Shown: positions 14,161 to 26,775, counted from the stretch's first letter. The stretch: 64,000 nucleotides of DNA from Chelydra serpentina (GCA_037349315.1 JBAIAC010000026.1:29355501-29419500); one strand, 5' to 3'. Notes: generated by a model from the sequence alone, not told the origin. A program made the numbers and translations.

Positions 14161-15360
14161 GTCATCTTGTTTCTACTATTGCCAATACAAAGCTGCAGTA
14201 CGCAGAAGTTTTGTAACATCATATTGGTGCCTAGATTGAGGATATGTTCTTTTAATGTATCAAAATTAGGCATCTGCAGTATAATTTATTAGTCTGTTTT
14301 GGATAACTGGCCCTTGCATTTATAGAGGCTTTATAAAGATGTGTATTTCCCTTCTCTTTCACCCTTTTACCTGTGGTTATAGGTGGGCTCTGCTTTGTGT
14401 ACTGGAGTTTGACTTGCATGTCATTACTAGAACAGTAGCCTGAGACAGCTGTTAATAAAGATTAAATAGAGAGCTTAATTAGTTCCTAGTTTTGTAGTAC
14501 TTAAATTTTAAAATCCAGAAGTCTGTCTTGGATTACCATTTTTAACTATAAGTCTCAAGAGAAGAGGACATGCTTCATTAAGGCTTGCTTATATAAACAA
14601 AGAAAACACTAAGCCACCTGCATTGCTCATCTTAACTACAAAAATATAGGTAGCAGCTCTATCCCTTTAGTCTTCCTTAAATTGATTTATATTATACCTA
14701 TTGATGCCTCTTCTGTTGCTTAAACAAACAAGTAGTATCTCCATCAGGCTATGGAATTGGGGAATAAATTCTCAGTACTATTAGCTAAAACTCTTTGCTT
14801 TGGGCATAGCTATTATGTACCTTCTGAATAGAATGTATATGTAATGAAGTGTATTCTCAGTAGCAAATGCTGTAGCTAGGGTTTGCTTCAAAATGACATG
14901 TGTTACTAAATACATCTGTGTTGTAAAACTTTATCCACCCCAAGAAAGTAAGTATCTATTAGTTTGCATACTGTCACCATGATAATGTATGGGTGATGAG
15001 ATTTTGTTCATAGGTGGTCCTGATGTTTAGGTGATTGTATTTATCATGCACCTTTGACTGTCTTGCTCTCAGCCTACTAACCCATCTCACCTGGGACTTT
15101 AAGATTTCAAACCCATGATCAGTATGGAACATCTACCATTTTTTTTGAAAATCAGTCTGCTCTCCAAAAATCACAAATTCAACTCGCTCTTTGCCCAGAA
15201 AATCATTTGCAGTGGGCTAGCCACATTCAGCCTTGGATCCGGGACATATTTGAGGTATGGTACCTTCAGGGGAATATGTGAACTTCAGACCATTGGAAAC
15301 TCAGGAATATTTCTCTGTTCTAGTTAAGCACATTGTTATGGTGTGTATATATATCCCACA

Positions 15361-15836
15361 TGTAAGGGCTAACTGGAAATAGAAAGCTCAATTAAGGTAC
15401 CTGGAGATTGGGTCTGCCAATCTCCCCTCTTCCCCCCCAAGATGAGTCCCAGCTGAGGAAGGAGCTGAGCATAAAGAGAGGAATCCCAGAGCAGAAGGGA
15501 GGTCTGCAGCAAATTCTGCAGGAAAGGGCAGTTTCTTGTTGTAGTCCCTGGAGCAGGGAAAAAGACCCCAGAGAAGAAGGCCCAGAGGAGTGCGCCCCTG
15601 AGGCCACTATACTGAATAAGGGACAGGGAATTGGGAGACAATCCAGAAGCCAAGGGTGGGTGGACATTGTTTGTGTTGATCCTTGGGCCATTTGAACTCT
15701 AGTAGGGGATTCTGGGGCTGAGCGTCCTTCACTGTGAAGGAGGATTAAGATGGATGAAGAGCCTGGGTTCACAGAAGGCAGCAGAGCCAGAACTTTTTGA
15801 GTTATGATCTTGACCTTAATTGTTTGATTTGAGGTG
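15361..15836. repeat. possible LTR-like fragment, unclassified
   Basis: A GC-richer segment with phrases such as GGAGATTGGGTCTGCCAATC and GCAGGAAAGGGCAGTTTC interrupts AT-rich surroundings and carries incidental open frames on both strands. It continues after the hAT element (16268-16330 and beyond), which makes it older than that insertion. I cannot assign it; it could be an LTR or a decayed LINE. Confidence 0.3.
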
Positions 15837-15844
15837 GTGTTAGT

Positions 15845-16259
15845 CAGGGCAAAACAAGCTGGTGCTTGGGGCGGCACATTTCTAGGGGTGGCATTCTGGC
15901 GCCGGCCATGCCGCCTCTAAAAATGTGCCCCGGCCACCCTAGCTCACCTCCGCTGCCGCCGCTCGCGCACCATGGCGCGCGAAACAGCTGATTCGCGCGC
16001 CGCTGCTCCCTCTCCCTCCCTCCCTCCCAGGTTTGAGAGCCTGGGAGGGAGGGGGAGATACTGAGCAGCTGCGGCGCGCGCGCCGCTTCTCCCCCTCCCT
16101 CCTAGGCTTGAGAGCCTGGGGGGAGGAGGCAGGGCTGGGGATTTGGGGAAGGGGCGGAGTTGAGGCGGGGCCGGGGGTGGGGTAAGAAAAAAATGGGGGG
16201 GGGGGCAGTGGCCAAAATTGTGTTTGCTTGGGGTGGCAAAAATCCTAGAGCCAGCCCTG
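15845..16259. mobile_element. hAT-type MITE with perfect 8-bp target duplication
   Basis: The 415-bp element starts CAGGGC and ends GCCCTG. It is flanked by identical 8-bp copies of GTGTTAGT (15837-15844 and 16260-16267), the target duplication of hAT transposons. Subterminal GCTTGGGGCGGCA on the left mirrors TTGGGGTGGCAAAAATCC on the right. The middle is GC- and CpG-rich, with a GCGCGCGAAACAGCTGATTC palindrome and two near-identical CCTGGGAGGGAGG/CCTGGGGGGAGG segments. It codes for nothing. The related element at 35404-35755 shares its ends. Confidence 0.93.
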
Positions 16260-17270
16260 GTGTTAGTCGAAGAGTATTGGAAAAGTACAGTATTCTTCAG
16301 GAGTCCTGGAAAGGGGATGCCTGCAATGCTATCATGAGACACAAGGGGGGGTACTCTGAGATGGCAACCCTGAAAAGACAGACACACACAATGCTTCCAT
16401 TTAGTCCTAGGAGGTCCCAAAGCTTACCTTCAAAGCATGGTTTTAGACTACTTTGTCACTGTAGGTAACAATTCTCTCTCTGTATCTAAGCTTGTACATT
16501 TTGACAAAAGCTAACTAAGGGCCCTGCTTTAGTGATATGATGCTTGTGTGCCGGTCCATCTGGTCACATCACACTGCAGGATTGAGGGCCAATGGCAGCT
16601 TGTTTTACAGGTGGAATAATACGTCCTATAATCGAAGTAAAAGTTCTAAATGCAAGAATCTTACATTTCCTCTCTAGGGTTTGAGAATTTACTATCATCA
16701 TAAGTATTAGAATGACTTTAAAGTACCTGGGTTTGTGACAGGCTCAACAACTTGGAAGAAATGATCCAGAATCTGCCTTCAAGGAGCGTCATGTAAGGGC
16801 AGACATGTAGCATTCATCCTCTTTGCAATTCTCAAGACACTTGGATAATAGAGTAGTTTTGATCACTGTCTTAAACCACTTTCTAAACTGCTTATGGAGA
16901 GGCTTTTGGGTCTCCTGTACTCACCAGCTAGCTTCTTCACCAAAAAGCTTCCCTATATAGGTAGAAAATAATATAAACTCTCCTGTACGAAACGTATACA
17001 CCTTATATTTGGGGTAATCCCTGATGCTCTTGAATATCGCAAGGTGCTTGATCCTTCTTGGATCTATGGGCAGAAAGCAAATATGAATTAAAATAACCAC
17101 TGAGATGTCCTTTTGATTACTTTTTTTTTCTTTTCATAAATCAGAGGTTGTATAATGTGTTCTGAACCTCCCAAAGAGATCACTTTGTGCATATAGGGAA
17201 ACATGCCAGACATGGGAGTCTGCTCAGGCTTTTGGCAGAGGGCACAATGCTCTTATTATAAAGGGATGGT

Positions 17271-17299
17271 GGTGTGTGTGTGTGTGTGTGTGTGTGTGT
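17271..17299. repeat. (GT)n microsatellite
   Basis: About 14 uninterrupted GT units. Confidence 0.97.
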
Positions 17300-18623
17300 T
17301 CATGAATGATATAGTACTTGAGGCCTAACTAGACAGTACAAATAACAGTATCTTTAGTAAAATCCAGATCATATGGGAGGAATAAAACAGACCCAATAAA
17401 TATCAATGAGGACTATCATGTTAATGATATTAGTCTGATTCTTTAAGTATGTTCACTGTCTCACTATATTACAAAGCTCTTGGTGGTCTCAGCCCACACA
17501 GACCCTTGTCTGAGTTTGTTAGTAAGGAATTGTTCACCTCTGCTTTGGAGCTAGAGGACACATTTTTCTGCCCCTCTAGAAATGTGCATACATTTCTCTC
17601 TCCACACAGACATTGGTTTATTTTCTAATTTATGTCTTTACCCTCTTTCTGTTTGTCTCCAGATGAAATAATAGTTAAAATGATTATATGAACTGACGTA
17701 CACGTCTATATATGATTCACTAGACATGCTGTCCTGTTCTAGACTCATTTTCTGATTTGTTGCAAGGCTTCTGAGTCTATTTCACAGTTTGGTGTCTGAT
17801 TTTTACCAATCCTTCTTTCAAGCAGATAGTACTTAAAGGGGGGGAGTGGGCAGGCGGGGAATAAGATTTTGAAACCAATGTGAAGCACTCAGGCTTGGTT
17901 GTTCAGTTGTACTGAAAAATAAGAGCATTTTATTTAAGAAGGATCTTTTTATATGGAACCTCTTTTTTTGTTTTTTGTCTTTGTATTGTTGCTATTATCT
18001 AATATACACCAGTAGTACTAATGCAACCTTTCATGCAGCAGAGCTCTTTAAATGCAGATTAGCAGATTAAAACTTGTTTTAATGAAATGCAAACATCAAG
18101 AAAACTTGCTTGCATATTCCTTACCCTAAGAGGCCCTGCAAGTAGTGGATGTCCTCACTGCATAGTTAACCTGGGCTTCTTGCCTGTGTTTTAGCCCCCT
18201 ACCATCCCCACAGAAAACCCTCTAATCTGGATTTGGATGTGTTTGAAGACTGGGCTAATTTACCCATCTGGGGTATAGGTTAGAACCCAGACTCCAGTTT
18301 AACTCTGGATGGAATCCTCCCACTTTGCAGTGAGCATGCAGACAAAGTTACTTGAACGCTGATGATCCCTCCAGTGCCCTTCCCACATTTCCCCCGAAGA
18401 ATGGACAAGGTCTCCCACAATTGACTGGGAAAGCATCCCAGAGCATCTCCGCACAAAGAACCATGAGATATGTCCTCAGAGACACTTAAGTGAGTCTAGA
18501 AACCAGGAGGACATGGTAACACAGATAGGGCTTTGGTGTGAGGATGCTCGCATCCATTGTAGGCCAATCCAGGTGTTTCGGCCTGGGTGTTTATCACCCA
18601 GAATAACTGTGTAGTGAAGATTT

Positions 18624-18847
18624 ACGGCTTCTCTACACCTGAAAGGCTACAGCTGCTTCAATGTGGACACTATGTATGCTGACGGGAGGGTCCTGAGAGG
18701 TGGTAGCTAGGTTGACAGAAGAATTCTTCCGTCGACCTACCGCTGTGTATGCTGGCTGGCTTAATTATGTTGCCCAGTGGTGTGGATTTTCTTATGCCCC
18801 TGAGCAACATAGTGGGTTAACATAACTTTTTAGTGCAGACCAGGCAT
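18624..18847. mobile_element. MITE, same family as 6985-7255
   Basis: The left end CGGCTTCTCTACACCTGAAA and the right end TTTAGTGCAGACCAGGC are imperfect inverted repeats. The internal TAGGTTGACAGAAGAATTCT recalls the 6985 and 63568 copies. Confidence 0.65.
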
Positions 18848-19473
18848 AAATCATTTCCTCCTCAGAGGAGGAGGAAAAAGGAGATGGGGGAGTTAGCACC
18901 TAATTCAGCACAGCTCTCGAGCGAGGCAGCACTTGCCTACTCCACAGGCCCTGCAGTAGAACTGCTGCTGCAGTAAAGGCCCTGCGGAATCTAGAGGAGG
19001 GAGTGTGGCTCTACACTGTTCCATCCATTGAAAGATACCTTGTTCCCTGGTTGCCAAGTCTTTCTCCAGCTCCTTTCTCCCTCCGGGATCAGCCTAGGGT
19101 AAACTACATGTTTTGTAGCTTGGATCAAACAATTGGGGAGTGTCCAGGCCTTTACAAATGTGATGAACTACATTGGCAATTAACTCAATTTGTTCAGTGG
19201 AGTTTTTACCATCTCAAATTATTTTTATTGTATTGGGGTGAAGGAAGTAGGGAGACTTTGATCAGTACATGAATCTTGTGCCCTCACCTGGAATTGTTTT
19301 TTGGATATCTAGTTGTGGTGGCTAACTCTTCTAGCCTTTTTGATTGGCTTTGTGGATTGATTGGTGCTGCCATGAGGAACTGGGGATAGGGAGGATAATA
19401 GTGGGTATTATTTGTTTCTGTGGGTTTGGGTCCTTTTGTGATCAAGAGACTTTCTGATGTAGCCCTGCAGATA

Positions 19474-19622
19474 GTGGCTTTGTCTACACTGGACTTTCGT
19501 TCGCAAAACTTTTGTTGTTCAGGGGTGTGAAAAAAACCACACCCCCGAACGACACAAGTTTTGCTGCTGAAAAGCGCCGGTGTGAACAGTGCTTTATCGG
19601 CAGGAGCGTGTCTACCGTCCAT
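19474..19622. mobile_element. truncated MITE with long central palindrome
   Basis: The left end GGCTTTGTCTACACTGGACT is clear. Inside, CGCAAAACTTTTGTTGTTCA with GGGGTGTG, then a short A-rich loop, then CACACCCCCGAAC with GACACAAGTTTTGC form a hairpin (19502-19567). The right end is missing or decayed at about 19620. Confidence 0.6.
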
Positions 19623-20043
19623 GATCAGATCACTTTCTAATCAAGACCTGGCTATCTTGGAGATGATTGCAGAAGTGTGCACACAAAATATGAGAGACAT
19701 GCATACACAAAGGTCAGGAAGTCTTGGTCTGTGTTCTGGTAAGTGTATATCGGTCTTTATTTTTCATGTAATTACTCCATTTCTCAAACTCTCTGTGCCT
19801 ACTAGATAATGCTTCATTGCTATGGAAGCAGAGATGTAAGCAGTGACAGAGACCTAATATGTCATCAAATTAATTTTTCTACTAGTGCAGCTGTGTTTGC
19901 CACTTTGTCTGCTAGTGTTTTGAGAATTCTAGTTTTAAATGTCCTAAAAAATGAGGGTTTCTTCCACTTCTGTGGAAAGAGACTGTCCCCACAGCTTCAT
20001 ACATTTCACTTTTGGAGATGCAGCCTGAAGGTGTCCTTTCTTA

Positions 20044-20968
20044 GGGCTTGGCTACACTTGTAGAGTGCTGGGAGTTAAACCAGCCTTCGGAGACCTCAGC
20101 AGGGAAAACGCTGCCTTGTGTTTACACTGTCATCTGCAAGCCACATTAGCAGCTCTTGCAATGCCACAAAGAGTAGTGCATTGTGGTAGCTATCCCAGAG
20201 TGCAAGTGGCTGCAGCGTGCTTTTCAAATGGGAGTGGGGGTGGAGTGTGACAGGGAGTGTGTTGTATGTACGTGGGGGAAGAAACAGTGTAAGTTCAGAC
20301 AGCAGCAGATCCCCTTCCCCCGCCTTCTCTTTCTCTCTCACACTTTCACAAAAGCAGCATTCCACAGTAATGGTTGCTTTGTCCCAGATCAGATAAGCAT
20401 GCCCGATGGATGTCAGAAACGGAGCTATGAAACGACAAAGGGTCCTGGGGCACCTTATAGACTAACAGAGGTATTGGAGCATAAGCTTTCGTGGGTGAAT
20501 ACCCACTTTTTCGGATGCAAGCAGTGGAAATGTCCCAAAGAAGTGGGTATTCACCCATGAAAGCTTATGCTCCAATACCTCCGTTAGTCTATAAGGTGCC
20601 ACAGGACCCTTTGTCGCTTCTACAAATCCAGACTAACACGGCTACCCCTCTGATACTGGAGCTATGAAAGGGGTTAGCCGCATGCCTGCAGCCAAGTTCA
20701 AAACAACTAGAAGTGGCCACTTGACTTCAGGGGATTATGGGACGTTTCTGGAGGCCATTCACAGCGCAGTATTGCAACACCTTGTTCACACTGACACAGG
20801 GGCGTTTCAGCTGGGATGCAGCAAGCTTTATGCTTCTTGTGGAGGTGGATTACCAGGAGCGCTCCAGCTTCAGAGTCCAGGTGCTCTACATGCTTTGTCA
20901 GTGTGGACACCTCAGGAGTTAGGGCACCCAGGACTGATTTAATGCGCTTTAACAAGTGTAGCCAAGCC
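20044..20968. mobile_element. long MITE with nested Penelope piece
   Basis: The left GGCTTGGCTACACTTGTAGA and the right TTAACAAGTGTAGCCAAGCC are inverted over about 17 bp. Without the insertion at 20433-20657 and one of its two target copies, the element is about 690 bp. The short open frames here (20096-20979 on both strands) do not resemble known proteins. The family is probably Harbinger or hAT, but the target duplication is not clear. Confidence 0.65.
20433..20657. mobile_element. Penelope-like element termini, head-to-head hairpin
   Basis: Two 76-bp arms, 20433-20508 and 20541-20616, are inverted copies with three mismatches (arm start CGACAAAGGGTCCTG, end TGAATACCCACTT). A further 41 bp (CAGACTAACACGGCTACCCC) follows. 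The same arm text (AGCATAAGCTTTCGTGGG, AGACTAACA) stands at the 3' end of the Penelope-like element at 50645. An identical 12-bp GGAGCTATGAAA flanks the insertion (20421-20432 and 20658-20669), which I read as its target duplication. The fold matches the inverted terminal repeats known for Penelope-like elements. Confidence 0.85.
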
Positions 20969-22364
20969 TGAAGTTTCATAGCGTTACTTTTGCTCCAACA
21001 GAATGTATTTATTCTATAGTGCAGGGACTGACTCCAACACTGCAGCTCTTAAGCTTTGTACCGGCTGAGGACATGTCCAGCATGTCTTTTAAGAGGCATA
21101 GTAGTGGAGTGCTTCTCTAGGAGAACTTGAGAGGCCCACAGTGTGGGGGCATTTTATAGTTTAGGGCACTTTCGGGCAGTGGCCAGGAAAAAGGGTAAAT
21201 TATGTGGGTAAGGGCTTCAAGACAGGGTGCTGGCTTTGTGGAGTTCGAAGTTCCACAGATCTGAGGTCCTGTTCTAATGACTCGTACAAAGTTGGAAATT
21301 ACCATTCATAAGTCAGTGTATTTTTAATGACTAAAAATAGTGAGAAGCAAACTGTTTTTTTAAAACTGATTTAATCATATAAAGTGTTAGTTACAAAGGT
21401 AAGGACCCTTTCTTGTTTTAAAATGTGATTAAACTGCTTTCATCCTTTTAAATGAAATTTTGTTGCCTAAGATTTAGCTTACATTTAAAGTATTTTTTTT
21501 GAATGCATCCTTTTTTTTCTTTGTGGCTTAATTTATTTGAATACTAGGCATTGCTTTATTTTACATATGGCTCTTATGTTGTGATTGTTGTAGTCCATAA
21601 CAGTTAATGAGTAAATTGTATTGGTCAGAAAAGTTTTTATGAGATAGACTAGAAATGGTATCTGATTTTCATATTGCTTTTCTCATGTCCGTTTTGATGA
21701 GTCTATTTATTACTTCTGTAATGAGTAGTACACATGGTTGGTTAGCCAAGTTATTGAACTTTATCAACCTTGGCTGAAATTCACAATGCATGCCAAACTT
21801 CTTGTAACATGTAAGAAATTACATCTTGACTAAAAGGTTCAATAATGATTACTCTTGTAATGGAATCTTTTAAAAAAGAATGGGATTTAACTGTATGCCT
21901 GTGCTTTTTAAAATTCATTCTAACACTGAAATAACATGCCGGTAGATCAAATTAAGTCATTTATGATACACAATCGCATTTCAGAATGTATTCAGTTATC
22001 TGTTATGAAAGGGTTAAAAAGACTTGTCTGCGTGCTTTGGAGGAACTGAATCTTTCTTGTCAAGTGTCTTTCAAAATATTTGACTTGGAAAGGTTTTTCT
22101 GCTTATAAACGTTAATATAATAATAATATCTTTCATGGGATGTGGAGATGGAAAAGATATATTTTTGATGAATCAATCCCTCTCTCTACCAGAACAGGAT
22201 TTATTTCCTATAGTGTCTTATCTATACACATTCTGAAAGTCAATAGCACTACAGCATCAGGGTTGTCTGAGTGATCTTAGCAGTGCATTTTAGAGTTGGT
22301 TAGGAATTTTCCATCAGAATGATTTTCTACTGGGCAAATGGAAATTTTGTGACTTCCTGGCTGC

Positions 22365-22620
22365 TTGCCTGGAAGACTCTTTTGTCACTTTTTTTCTTTC
22401 TGCCTGCAGGAAGAAAGTGGAATTGAGGATGGCCTTCAAGCAGGCAGCCAAAAAATTCCACTTTTGGTTCTCCTAGGACAGGATCTTTCTGGAAAACCCC
22501 TCCTTAGAAAATATTTCATGTTTTTGAATTTTCATCCCATTCAGGGCAAAATTTGTTTTTCAAAAACACAATTTTTCTTGGGAGGGGATTTTCATTTTCT
22601 GGCCAAGTGAAGGGCATTTG
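22365..22620. repeat. unclassified repeat, partly palindromic
   Basis: CTGCAGGAAGAAAGTGGAAT against ATTCCACTTTTGG, and CTTGCCTGG against CAAGCAGGC, show inverted arms. The AAAATATTTCATGTTTTTGA text resembles the repeat at 5026-5756. Confidence 0.4.
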
Positions 22621-22694
22621 GATTATCTGCAATACTTGTGATTTCTTAAGTGAAACAGTAACTATTGATTTACGGGCTTCTTAATATTTGTTTT

Positions 22695-23606
22695 CTAAGA
22701 ACAAAAGAACAGCCATACTGGGCCAGATCAATGGTCCATGTAGCCCAGTATCCTGTCTTCGAACAGTGTCCAATACCAGGTGCTTCAGAGAGAGAGAACA
22801 GAACAGGCAATCATCAAGGGATCCATCCCCGTCACCCATTCCCAGCTTCTGGCAAACAGAGGCTAGGGACACTTCAAAGCATGGTTTTGCATCCTGCCCC
22901 TCCTGGCTAATAGCCAGTGATGGACCTATCCTCCATGCATTCATCTAGTTATTTTTTGAACCCTGTTATAGTCTTGGCCTTCACAACGTCCTTTTGCAAA
23001 GAGTTCCACAGCTTGATTGTGTTGTGTGAAGAAATACTTTGTTCATTTTAAACCTGCTGCCTATTAATTTCAATTTGTGACCTCTTACCTCTTCTGTTAT
23101 GAGGCGTAAATAACACTTCCTTATTTACTTTTGCCACACCAGTCATGATTTTATAGACCTGTATCATATCCACCCCTTAGTCATCTTTTTTCCAAGCTGA
23201 AAAGTCCCAGTCTTATTAATCTCTCCTCATATTGAAGCTGTTCCATATCCCTAATCATTTTTGCAGTTGCCCTTTTCTGTACCTTTTCCAATCCCAATAT
23301 ATCTTTTTTGAGACAGGGTGACCACATTCACATGCAGTATTCATAATGTTGGTGTACCATGGATTTATATAGATATGATATAATAAGACAGAAAATATTA
23401 TATTATCTATCCCTTTCTTAATGATTCCCAAAATTCTGTTAACTTGTTGACTGCCACTGTTCATTGTGTGGATTTTTTTCAGAGAACTATCCACAATGAC
23501 TCCAAGGTCTTTCCTGAGTACTATTAGCTAATTTAGACCCCATCATTTCATATGTATAGTTGGGATGATGTTTTCCAATGTGCGTTACTTTGCATTTATC
23601 ATTTCT
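22695..23606 (-). mobile_element. CR1 LINE, 5'-truncated
   Basis: Same subfamily and orientation as the copy at 1281. The + strand starts AAAGAACAGCCATACTGGGC and runs through the reversed 3' UTR. The minus strand codes for MNSGSQQVNRILGIIKKGID and [20 protein letters not shown] in broken frames. It breaks off at about 23606, near the counterpart of the 2140 position in copy 1. Confidence 0.92.
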
Positions 23607-23917
23607 AAGGAAAATGATACTCTTCGCGAGGGAATTTTGACTGAAGTAAATGATAGGTCCTTTCAACTCTAACTTTCAGCTTAAATTTTTTTTTTCCCAT
23701 GGGAATTCCCTTTTAGGTTTTTTAAAAAATCCATCAGCTCATCTCTCAGCATCTGGTGAACTCTACAGGAAAAAGGCTCCCTCTAAACTTAGGCAGGAGG
23801 CCTAAACTGCTCACAAGGGACCAACTAGGGGAGATTGGCTTTTTTGGAGTTTAGAAGCTCAAATCTGTAGGAGCACAGCTCCTAACTCTTCTTCGGTGGT
23901 GAGCTCTTCAAGAGAAG

Positions 23918-23995
23918 GGGTAAAGTCTTGATGCCATTGAAATCAGTGGCAAAACTCCTAATGAATTCAATGCGGCCAGAATTCAGAATTTCACC
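23918..23995. repeat. short palindrome family 1, copy 3
   Basis: GGTAAAGTCTTGATGCCATTG then TCAGTGGCAAAACTCCTAATG then CAGAATTTCACC. More diverged than the other copies. Confidence 0.6.
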
Positions 23996-25434
23996 AAATT
24001 GCATATAGTATCTGGAGAAAATAGATTCCATTAACAAATTAGGGGGAATGAACTTAATGTCTGAGGATACTCAAACCTTCTGAACTTAAAAACCAAAACA
24101 AACAAACAAATATTTACTATGTTCCTTTTCATCCATTTGTTTTTGATTCTCTTGAAAAATCAATTTTCTTTGAAGACTTACAATTTTAAATTTGTATTGC
24201 TTATATGGCTCATGGTTCCGTTATCCTCTGCACAATAAGCAATTTTTTCCTTTTAGTATTTGTTCCATTATTTTGCTAGGGATAAAAGCTCTTTTGGTAT
24301 TTTTAATTTTTTATCTTTCTGCTGTCTTTCTCTTTCCCTGCAAGCTGAAATTGAATATTTGTTTGCTTGCTTCTCCCTTTTCCATTTACAGTAGAGGTGT
24401 TTCTTTTTAAACCTCAGATTTCTGCATAGCCCCTTGGACTGATTCTTAGTTCTTCTGTTCCCTTCTTCCTTGCACGTTGTCTTGTAACTAGTTACACCTT
24501 TTTGAATTTCACACCTGCCTTCTGCAGAGTGACTTTTAATACTTCTCCCGGTTGTACTGAACAAACTCAATTCCACCAAAACTTGTTTTCCTGAAGTCCC
24601 AACATGTTTCACGTTGTGATTCCTTTCCACTCTCTCTGTTGAATTCAGTTATCTGGTCGCTGGTTGCAAGTTGCTATTCTTTATCAATTCTTCCTTGCCA
24701 CTAAGAAATAGACCAAGATAGTTACAATGTGGATCATAACATTGTTTTGTGTGTAATTAAGGAACCTTTATGATGCTTGTCTGTCTATACTTGTTTAAAA
24801 TCTTCCATGTGCACTGAAGCTTAGCATACCAAGAGTTGCTTCAAAATTTTTCCACTCTTACCTCCTGAAAACAACCAGGATAAATGACTGTATCTTTTGT
24901 TTATTTCTTGTCAGATAACTTCACCACCACACTTATCATCAAATGATAGCTCCCTAGCACGGTAAATGCTTTTGTAGCACAGTTATTGCATTCTTCCTTC
25001 CTTTTTATCTCTTCTGCGTAGAAAACATCCATCAGTAATTACTGAAGCTGGGTGAAATATCTGTAAATATAGATATTTTTGTCTAAATGTAACAGCTTTG
25101 AAGTTCATGAAAAATTGGAAAAATATTCTGAAATTTAAAAAAAATTAGTGAAATTTTGTGTGAAATAGTTTTACCCGCTGATTGTGATCAATCAAAAAAA
25201 GTTTATTTTTTGCAAATATTCATTCTTATGAATTTTGAAAAAGTTGCTGGATAAGTATATTGGTCTCTGCCTGTCCAAAACATCTCCCAAGAAAGCTAGA
25301 ATCTAGTGGATTTCACACAGGGCTGGGAGCCATAAGATGTCCTATGTTCTGTTTCCATCTCTGCCATTGGCTGACAATAATACTCCACACTTTTATACAG
25401 CAGCACTTTCCAAACATTGTTTATAGCACTCAAC

Positions 25435-25560
25435 ATTTGATGAAGTAAGTTATCCTTATTTTACACATGGGCAGTTAATACTCTGACTTTAGGCAAGTCA
25501 GTCTCTGGAAGTAAGTCTGAATTGGCATTCCTGTATCTAATCCACTGAACTACACTCTCC
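25435..25560 (-). mobile_element. MIR-type SINE, reversed
   Basis: TTATTTTACACATGGGCAGTTAA then TTAGGCAAGTCAGTCTCTGG then AATCCACTGAACTACACTCTC is the reversed order of a MIR core and head. Confidence 0.6.
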
Positions 25561-25834
25561 TCCAGTCAAATCCCTTGAACTTTAGTGGGTGAAATTTTTA
25601 AAGGCATGTAGGATAGTCAGATGACTTTATCATTAGAAAACTAATGGGAATTAGGAGTCTAACTTACGTTTGTGTCTTGGATTCTTAAATCAATAGAGGA
25701 AAAATAATTAGCAAGGCAATATCTGAAAATATAGAGGATTTAAGATCTGAGGTTGCAGGTACTGATACATGAGTAAGTATTGTTGACTTGTTTTTATACA
25801 CTTAAGAAACTGAGGTTGAGTGTTACTGACCTGG

Positions 25835-25995
25835 TGAACCCTATGGTCCAGCAAACTGGCTATAGGAATTGGGCAGCTTGGATTCTATGCAACCTTCAAT
25901 TAATTATTTTAACCTCTGATCCTCTATTTCTTCACCTGAAAAATAGCATACCTATTTCATAATGGTGTGACAAAACCTAATTTTATGTTTCTGTA
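25835..25995 (+). mobile_element. MIR-type SINE, decayed
   Basis: CCTCTGATCCTCTATTTCTTC, ACCTGAAAAATAGCATACCT and TAGTGCAAAGTATTAAGA follow the MIR tail pattern. The head (GGCAGCTTGGATTCTATGCA) is weak. Confidence 0.5.
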
Positions 25996-26267
25996 GTGCA
26001 AAGTATTAAGAACAGTCACTGGCGAGTTAGAAATAGAATACAGGACCTCATAGCTTTTTGGCCAATGTGTGTGTCTTTCTAAATGCAATTGCTTCTCCAT
26101 CAGCTTTCAGAATTCACAGGTGTAATTGTCATATGAAAATGCATTTTTGGATCTTGCACAACAAAATTGTGCAGAAGGAATTGGCAAAAAATCTCATACT
26201 TACATAAAAAATTGTCAACAAGTGTGTCTAGTTCAGCACTGATTTCCACAGGTGAGAATCTTTCAAC

Positions 26268-26340
26268 TGAGGCCTTGTCTACACTGGTGGATTGCCTGAT
26301 TCCCACCGCTGGTGACCAGACACTAGTGTAGCTGCTTTTA
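26268..26340. mobile_element. MITE fragment
   Basis: GAGGCCTTGTCTACACTGGT is the left end of a common MITE of this window. CACTAGTGTAGCTGCTTTTA about 45 bp later resembles the opposite end, so an internally deleted copy is likely. Confidence 0.5.
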
Positions 26341-26535
26341 CGTAAACCTCACATTTAGAGATGCAAGCTGAAATTTGCCCCATTGCTTGAAACTGAGGGA
26401 GAGAAGGCCTCAGTTTCAAACATGGCACTAGGTTATATCATTTAATGACTTCTAGTTCTTGCTTGTTTCCCATGCTCCTTGCATTTGTGTACAGACGCTG
26501 TATGTTAATACTCTTCTTATTCTTCATCTTTTGTT

Positions 26536-26775
26536 TCAGAACAACTCCATCTCCTGCCTTACTTTGTATGTTGGAACCACATGATGGATCATTTGAGTTA
26601 CATAACAGCTCCCCTTCTCCCTCTTTCCTACGTAGTTAAAAGCATGTCGAAAAGGTCTGCCAGTTTTGAACCCGGGAGGCCGATATCCGTTCGGTCTTAA
26701 ATGGAGCCCATCTAATCCAAAGAGGCTGTGATTGTAAGAGGTGTTCCAATGCTGTGTAAATCCCCAAACCTCCAT
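26536..26775 (-). pseudogene. LINE ORF1-like fragment with SGNH-esterase motif
   Basis: The minus-strand frame (79 codons) contains LFGLDGLHLRPNGYRPPGFK followed by FRHAFN. The DGLHLxxxG signature resembles the last conserved block (Asp-x-x-His) of the SGNH-hydrolase (esterase) domain found in ORF1 proteins of CR1/L2 and some other LINEs. I see no reverse transcriptase nearby. It is a relic; assignment to a LINE is an inference from one motif. Confidence 0.4.

Noticed and set aside
15392..16420. 158- and 161-codon minus-strand open frames
   Set aside because: They cross the edges of a hAT MITE with exact target copies, so no real gene could span them, and the text is low-complexity.
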